A program made the translations under genes and the position numbers. A stretch of 47,220 bases of DNA. Source: JAPLDP01 sp964628285 (GTDB lineage Bacteria; Bacteroidota; Bacteroidia; Bacteroidales; JAGONC01). Of this stretch, positions 43,283 to 47,220 are shown in pieces. A model generated the notes under the pieces. It was not told the DNA's origin. It was given only the letters and a program-made list of their open reading frames with translations, and searched no databases. Positions within the stretch are counted from its first letter, which is position 1. Each line of letters opens with the position of its first letter. The stretch is taken from assembly GCA_964628285.1 (NCBI GenBank), contig CAZVNP010000023.1, positions 1 through 47,220 of the forward strand, given 5' to 3'.

Positions 43283-43585
43283 CAAAACCAAGAGGTTGCG
43301 GGTTACAGGTTACAGGTTAAACAAAGGAGTTCATTATTCACAGTTCGATATTCTCAAGGCCTTCGTTACATCGTTACCTCGCTTTCTCGTCACATTTTCT
43401 TCTGTTCGATATTCTCACTCCTTGCTCGATATTCATAATTCGATATTCTCCTTGCCTTCGTTACATCGCTACATCGTTACTTCGCTTTCTCGTTACATTT
43501 TTCCGGCTTCTCCACGACACTTCGTTTGATTGAAGAACCAAATAATGGATTGAGATGGAATAATATGGTATTAAAAGGCGAAATT
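43283..43585. repeat. Imperfect repeat cluster downstream of the Fic gene
   Basis: TTCGATATTCTC occurs at 43344-43355, 43405-43416 and 43439-43450, with a degenerate copy near 43424. A longer unit, CCTTCGTTACATCG then CGCTTTCTCGT then ACATTTT, occurs at about 43360-43400 and again at 43455-43500. The spacing is irregular and the units are too degenerate for CRISPR. GGTTACAGGTTACAGGTT repeats at about 43299-43320. No gene is present. Confidence 0.6.
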
Positions 43586-44494
43586 TTAATTTGCGATGAT
43601 GCCACCTGTCATAAAAGAAAGAACGATCTCATGGCTCCCTTGAGAGCTTTTTCTCAAGGATTTCTCAAACACATCATAAGCATAGCCGACCCTGAATTTG
43701 CCCGCGATGTCAATGCCTCCCATGAAAGCGACCATGTCGTCATTGCGGTAAGTAATACCAGCCCAATAGCGGCTCCGGTACATCAACAGTAAATTGACAT
43801 CGACTGTCCAGGTTGTCTCATCCGTCATAAGTAAAAAACCGGGCCTGGCCACCAATGATCCGGGAAGATCGATTGTATAAGCCGAGGTGAGCCAGTATTG
43901 CCTTGAAGCCGGGTATTCAAACCTGCCATATTCAGTTTTTTGCCGTGATTGAGTTTTATATAGCTGCTTCATACTGATCCCTCCTTCCCAATGTCTCGAC
44001 TTTAAATACACGCCCCCTGTCGTTATGTAACGGAGCACCCATTCGTCATTTTGAGGTATATAAGGATCATTATCAATCGTTTCCAATTTCGAAAATTCCA
44101 TATAATGACGCATAATACCGCCCGAAATCCCAAGGCTGAGGATACAATGATTTTCAAAGACAATCTGATAAGAATAGTTAAGACGAAATTCATGATTTTT
44201 TTCAAATCCCAACTCATCGAACAAATAATTAACTCCGATGCCGCCATGAAGCGGTTTCACTCTCATATCGTATAATGCGGTGATAGTTTTAGGGGCTCCT
44301 GTGAAGCAGGCCCACTGATGGCGTGTGGTGACGGAGGCATATTGCCTGTATATCAATCCGCTCACGGCCGGGTTGAAGATTGACAGGTTGTTCCAATACA
44401 TGGTAAACTTTGGTTCCTGCTGTGCGTGAAGGGCTGCAGTGATAAAAATAAAAATATAAATGAATAGAAAGTGCTGAAATGAATTAAGTCTCAT
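43586..44494 (-). CDS. PorP/SprF-family outer-membrane protein
   Basis: A 302-residue beta-barrel protein. The signal peptide covers about residues 1-24 (ends LHAQ). Mature N-terminus QEPKFTMYWNNLSIFNPAVSG, then RHQWACFTGAPKTITALYDM, matches the PorP/SprF family pattern (NP.y.G, then R.QW.g..GAP.T). Members partner with T9SS gliding or secretion components, though many are stand-alone paralogues. The start is ATG 44494, since the frame extension to 44527 adds a non-signal segment. It precedes no other gene closely; the T9SS cargo gene lies 57 bases upstream on the same strand, so the two may be cotranscribed. Confidence 0.92.
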   Translation of the reverse strand: MRLNSFQHFLFIYIFIFITAALHAQQEPKFTMYWNNLSIFNPAVSGLIYRQYASVTTRHQWACFTGAPKTITALYDMRVKPLHGGIGVNYLFDELGFEKNHEFRLNYSYQIVFENHCILSLGISGGIMRHYMEFSKLETIDNDPYIPQNDEWVLRYITTGGVYLKSRHWEGGISMKQLYKTQSRQKTEYGRFEYPASRQYWLTSAYTIDLPGSLVARPGFLLMTDETTWTVDVNLLLMYRSRYWAGITYRNDDMVAFMGGIDIAGKFRVGYAYDVFEKSLRKSSQGSHEIVLSFMTGGIIAN

Positions 44495-44551
44495 CAGGTC
44501 TGATTTGGATGTTAAATGACAAGTCAATGCTGCAAGCTTAAAAACATGCTT

Positions 44552-45829
44552 TCAAGGCTCTTTAAGGATCTTATGGATGGTTGATTTGATACCATCATTT
44601 ACTTTTAAAAAGTACACACCGCCGGGCAGCCGGCTGATGTCGAACTTTGTGGNNNNNNNNNNNNNNNNNNNNNNNNNNNNNNNNNNNNNNNNNNNNNNNN
44701 NNNNNNNNNNNNNNNNNNNNNNNNNNNNNNNNNNNNNNNNNNNNNNNNNNNNGGCGGCTAATTTGTCATATTGCCGGTAGCCTCCATATACTTCATCAAT
44801 ATATGCAACCATAATATCAGGTACACCTTCCAGAATGTGATACAGGTAATTATTGTCGCCGTAATTGTTACCATAATATTTAACAGGTACGTTATTGCTG
44901 TCAATACCAAGATTTATTTTACTGAACAGAGACCAAGGGGCATAATCCGTTCCTATACAAATCAATTCATTGTTGTATTTATTGGCTGCATGATTCGCGG
45001 AGTCAATATAAATCAATGTGGTATTAATGACATCATAAGTAACTCCTGCCAGAAATGTTACCGTCATTTGTAGCCCACTGATCTCATAGACGATTGAATC
45101 TCCGCTAATATATTTTGAATTAATTTCGTACTTTTTGATATACCATCCTGAGAGGTATGCGTCACCACCTTCGGCGTAATATTCAAAGACATCACCCACA
45201 TCGAAATTGTAAATATCCCAGAAATCCGGCACCTTCTCACCCATGTTACTGCCTTCGATGCCTTTCAGTTCATAAGTGAACTCAGAACCTTTCAGGTCAG
45301 GGAAGCTAATGATGCCGTAACTTTTTGAGAGCGGAATGGAATTTCCGGTTGACAGGGAAATCGTTTTTACCGAATCCTGCACGCCGAATACCTGCTGTAA
45401 AGATATGTCAGTAACCTGAGCCATGGTGTTGTTCAGCGAATCAAACACCCAGATATCATTGAGTTGTGCCTTTGTCCTGAGCATAAGTTTCGATGTGTCA
45501 CGGAACACATAAATCCCATCTCCTTTTTTGATCATCTTTCGTTGCAGGAACTGCGGCTGGTTGATCAGCATGTAACAGCTGTCGCAGGGCTCGGGCGTCC
45601 CCCCGAGGGCTGCCGTGCAGGTGTCGCAATGGGCGGCGATACGGTTGAGGAAGAAAACCGAGTCACCCTGAATGACCTTAGCCGAGTCGATCCAGATGGT
45701 AGCAGTGATAATACTGGAGTTATCGGGCTGGTAATTGTATTTATCGCCCTGAACCAGAGGTATCCAGTTCTGGGATGTGGCGATTGCTGTGATAAGGGAA
45801 AGAATTGTTGAAAAGTAGATTTTATTCAT
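44552..45829 (-). CDS. Secreted protein with T9SS C-terminal domain, broken by a scaffold gap
   Basis: Frame is open from ATG 45829 to the gap (residues 1-359) and on from the gap to the stop at 44552. The N-terminus is a signal peptide (ends TSQ). The body is rich in Asp, Tyr and Asn, with a Cys pair region CDTCTAALGGTPEPCDSC near residue 68. The C-terminal FDISRLPGGVYFLKVNDG is the end of a T9SS sorting domain; its YPNP beginning must lie inside the gap. A full domain needs about 60 more residues than the flanks supply, so the true gap is probably longer than 100 bases and the drawn length is a placeholder. Function unknown. Confidence 0.75.
   Translation of the reverse strand: MNKIYFSTILSLITAIATSQNWIPLVQGDKYNYQPDNSSIITATIWIDSAKVIQGDSVFFLNRIAAHCDTCTAALGGTPEPCDSCYMLINQPQFLQRKMIKKGDGIYVFRDTSKLMLRTKAQLNDIWVFDSLNNTMAQVTDISLQQVFGVQDSVKTISLSTGNSIPLSKSYGIISFPDLKGSEFTYELKGIEGSNMGEKVPDFWDIYNFDVGDVFEYYAEGGDAYLSGWYIKKYEINSKYISGDSIVYEISGLQMTVTFLAGVTYDVINTTLIYIDSANHAANKYNNELICIGTDYAPWSLFSKINLGIDSNNVPVKYYGNNYGDNNYLYHILEGVPDIMVAYIDEVYGGYRQYDKLAAXXXXXXXXXXXXXXXXXXXXXXXXXXXXXXXXXXTKFDISRLPGGVYFLKVNDGIKSTIHKILKEP
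44653..44752. other. Scaffold gap (100 N) inside a T9SS cargo gene
   Basis: Exactly 100 Ns with no shared sequence at the two edges, unlike the first gap. The length is therefore arbitrary and the frame across it is not evidence of continuity. Confidence 0.95.
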
Positions 45830-45855
45830 GAAGAATGTTTGATTTTATTTCATTC

Positions 45856-45863
45856 CAAATATA
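45856..45863 (-). promoter_or_regulatory. Bacteroidota -7 box (TATATTTG) for the T9SS cargo gene
   Basis: CAAATATA on the plus strand reads TATATTTG towards the gene, matching TAnnTTTG 27 bases before ATG 45829. Confidence 0.55.
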
Positions 45864-45962
45864 CGAAATAATTTGGGATAAACAATGTATGTTGATAAAA
45901 AACAATAAGTGGATGTGCTGATGAGTTGATGTGCCGATGATTTGATATTTAACTGAAATTAT

Positions 45963-46286
45963 TCATGCAATCCTTGTAAGAAGATGAGGTGACACTCTCC
46001 ACCAGCCGCTATCATCCTTTGTCCTGACAGATGCCGTTTTGGAATTGATGCGTATGATCACCCCCTGCCGTTCAATACCGTCTGCACCATTCCATTTCAC
46101 TTTATCGCCAATACGGAGTTTTGAAAGAGTTCCTGCCGTGTTTACCTGATGGATGAGTTTAATCCTTTCCGATGTCATTTGATTCAACCATCTCAGCTCC
46201 TGAAATGTAAGCTGATTTAAAAAGGCTTCATAAGCTTTTTCAAATTCTTCGAATGAATGATATCTGATTTCATGAGGCATAGTCAA
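45963..46286 (-). CDS. Small protein with C-terminal SH3/KOW-like domain
   Basis: 107 residues. The first half is helical and charged (FEEFEKAYEAFLNQLTFQEL), the second half has LRIGDKVKWNGADGIERQG, IIRINSKTASVRTKD and WWRVSPHLLTRI. The pattern GDkV.w...G....G.I.rInskTa.V......W.VsP.lL resembles small SH3-like domains that bind nucleic acid or act as accessory modules. The start is ATG 46286 (an internal ATG two codons on is possible). There is no signal peptide. It stands alone on the minus strand. Function not assigned. Confidence 0.7.
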   Translation of the reverse strand: MTMPHEIRYHSFEEFEKAYEAFLNQLTFQELRWLNQMTSERIKLIHQVNTAGTLSKLRIGDKVKWNGADGIERQGVIIRINSKTASVRTKDDSGWWRVSPHLLTRIA

Positions 46287-46587
46287 TGGTTTTATTTAGG
46301 AATTAATCACAATCGTAAAATTATAATTTTTTTATTCGGTTAACAGAAAAAAAGTTATATAGTGGTACACAGAGGAGGCGCAGAAACCGAAAGAAATCGA
46401 AAATTGCTTTTTATACTTATTTATACCATGTTAATCCTCTGGCGCTTTGGTGGTTAAAGGGTTGTAATGAAACCTTATTCCGGGATCCTTTGCGTACATG
46501 GCGCTTTCATAGCGCTCTTCGCGGTTAATTGACCTCACTTATGAGGTTTTGTTTCCAAATAAAGTTTTATTTCAACAGCAACTCATA
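46287..46587. other. Intergenic region, 301 bases, with two hairpins
   Basis: GCGCT-ttcat-AGCGC (46501-46515) and ACCTCA-ctta-TGAGGT (46532-46547) are small stem-loops; the second is followed by TTTTGTTT and could be a terminator, lying 40 bases past the stop of the minus-strand gene at 46588. No ORF or promoter box was seen. Confidence 0.45.
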
Positions 46588-47121
46588 CTACAGTCTGAAA
46601 TGGTACCCGATGCTGAAAGCCACCGGAAGAGGCTCGGAATAGATTTCAATATTGGGATCATTTTTTATGACATCCATATCATCATAGAATTCCTGCGGGC
46701 GGAAGGGGAGGATCAGTTCAAGGTTAAAATAGTTTCCCGGTCGTTTTGTGGAATTGATCTGCATGCCGGCACTCACCGACGGGCCATAATAGGTCTTATT
46801 ATAATAGTCCGCACCCTTGATCTTGATGACGCCATTATAACCGTACATGGCACCCAGCGTCGGGGTTACCTTTTTGTATGGCAGGAATATGATCTGCACG
46901 CCGGCATTCCATCCCAGGGCAAGGAGGTTATAACCGGCAGCACCGAAGATGGCAACATAGGGAACAGGGAGATAGGTCAGCCGTCCGCCGAAGCCGCCGT
47001 AATCAATGCCCGCGCCCAGGCCGAAATTCAGACTGTTATTGGGCAGCGGCGTCTGCGCTTCAGTGTGAATGGAAAGGAGTATCAGGGCTGCGAAAAGACA
47101 AAGGAATGTGAATTTTTTCAT
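46588..47121 (-). CDS. Small outer-membrane beta-barrel protein
   Basis: 177 residues with a clear signal peptide (residues about 1-22, ends TEAQ). The mature part alternates Gly/aromatic strands (LNFGLGAGIDYGGFGGRLTYL, GYNLLALGWNAGVQIIFLPY) and ends SIGYHFRL, a C-terminal barrel strand with terminal hydrophobic residue. This fits an eight-stranded OmpA/OmpW-like barrel of Bacteroidota. No function is assigned. The gene is on the minus strand near the window end and its promoter was not recognised. Confidence 0.82.
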   Translation of the reverse strand: MKKFTFLCLFAALILLSIHTEAQTPLPNNSLNFGLGAGIDYGGFGGRLTYLPVPYVAIFGAAGYNLLALGWNAGVQIIFLPYKKVTPTLGAMYGYNGVIKIKGADYYNKTYYGPSVSAGMQINSTKRPGNYFNLELILPFRPQEFYDDMDVIKNDPNIEIYSEPLPVAFSIGYHFRL

Positions 47122-47220
47122 TTTTTTGATGGATTAAAGAAAGAGTCCACTCCGAAAAGTCATCTGGAGATAAACTCATGAATTAATAATGATTTTAAAG
47201 TATTCTCTATTAATGCATTA

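Noticed and set aside
43344..43502. CRISPR array
   Set aside because: Repeat units are degenerate and unevenly spaced, there are no unique spacers of equal length, and no cas gene is in the window.
46549..47181. 210-residue plus-strand open frame
   Set aside because: Antisense to the small beta-barrel gene, which has a clear signal peptide and barrel strands.
1..47220. tRNA or rRNA genes
   Set aside because: I looked for T-loop GGTTCRA motifs in gene-free stretches and for rRNA-like blocks; none could be folded into a tRNA.

Overview
The window reads as a draft-genome piece (two 100-N scaffold gaps at 37141-37240 and 44653-44752) from a member of the Bacteroidota, probably class Bacteroidia and probably environmental. 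The signs are several C-terminal type IX secretion (T9SS) sorting domains, a PorP/SprF-family outer-membrane protein, a type III glutamine synthetase, a DUF4831 protein, lipoproteins, and repeated matches upstream of genes to the Bacteroidota -7 promoter box TAnnTTTG in place of sigma70 boxes. KDO and heptose biosynthesis genes show a Gram-negative, LPS-type envelope. I saw no tRNA, rRNA, CRISPR array, transposase or phage gene.

Layout. 1-3090 (+): a heptose cluster (gmhA 3' part, hddC, gmhB, tightly overlapping), then a sodium:solute symporter. 3162-5351 (+): glnN. 5364-10235 (-): a Pst-type ABC operon (pstS-like, pstC, pstA, pstB) with an outer-membrane barrel gene at its 3' end. 10486-15658: DUF4831 (+), then kdsA, rarA, rhodanese and a conserved 471-residue protein of unknown role (-). 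15841-20474 (+): a CPBP membrane protein, two SDR oxidoreductases and a secreted M1 aminopeptidase. 20587-25965 (-): a giant T9SS cargo protein with Asp-box repeats, then a Pit phosphate transporter with its DUF47 partner. 26308-29731: a GNAT-like protein (+), an Nramp metal transporter (-) and a PpsR-type kinase/phosphorylase (+). 29986-35533 (-): an apparent operon of M64-peptidase lipoprotein, HlyD adaptor, DHA2 MFS pump and TolC channel. 35725-37833 (-): a lipoprotein and a membrane protein split only by a scaffold gap. 38004-42157: a small membrane protein, a radical SAM gene remnant, intact pgi, and a collapsed transaldolase remnant. 42158-47121: a Fic gene bounded by repeats, PorP/SprF, a T9SS cargo protein broken by a gap, a small SH3/KOW-like protein and a small beta-barrel protein.

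How genes work together. Heptose and KDO genes supply LPS inner core. Two systems for phosphate or a related anion are present: Pst-like plus barrel, and Pit plus DUF47. The Pst binding protein lacks several residues that contact phosphate in E. coli PstS, so its ligand is uncertain. Secreted proteins carry T9SS signals, but apart from the PorP/SprF homologue the secretion machine is not here.

The most unusual region is 38.3-43.6 kb. Two genes, radical SAM and transaldolase, have lost large internal blocks while the remaining segments stay well conserved. They flank an intact pgi and lie beside repeat-rich DNA around a Fic gene. The 55-bp duplication around the first N gap is best explained as an assembly overlap, and removing it restores one intact membrane-protein gene.
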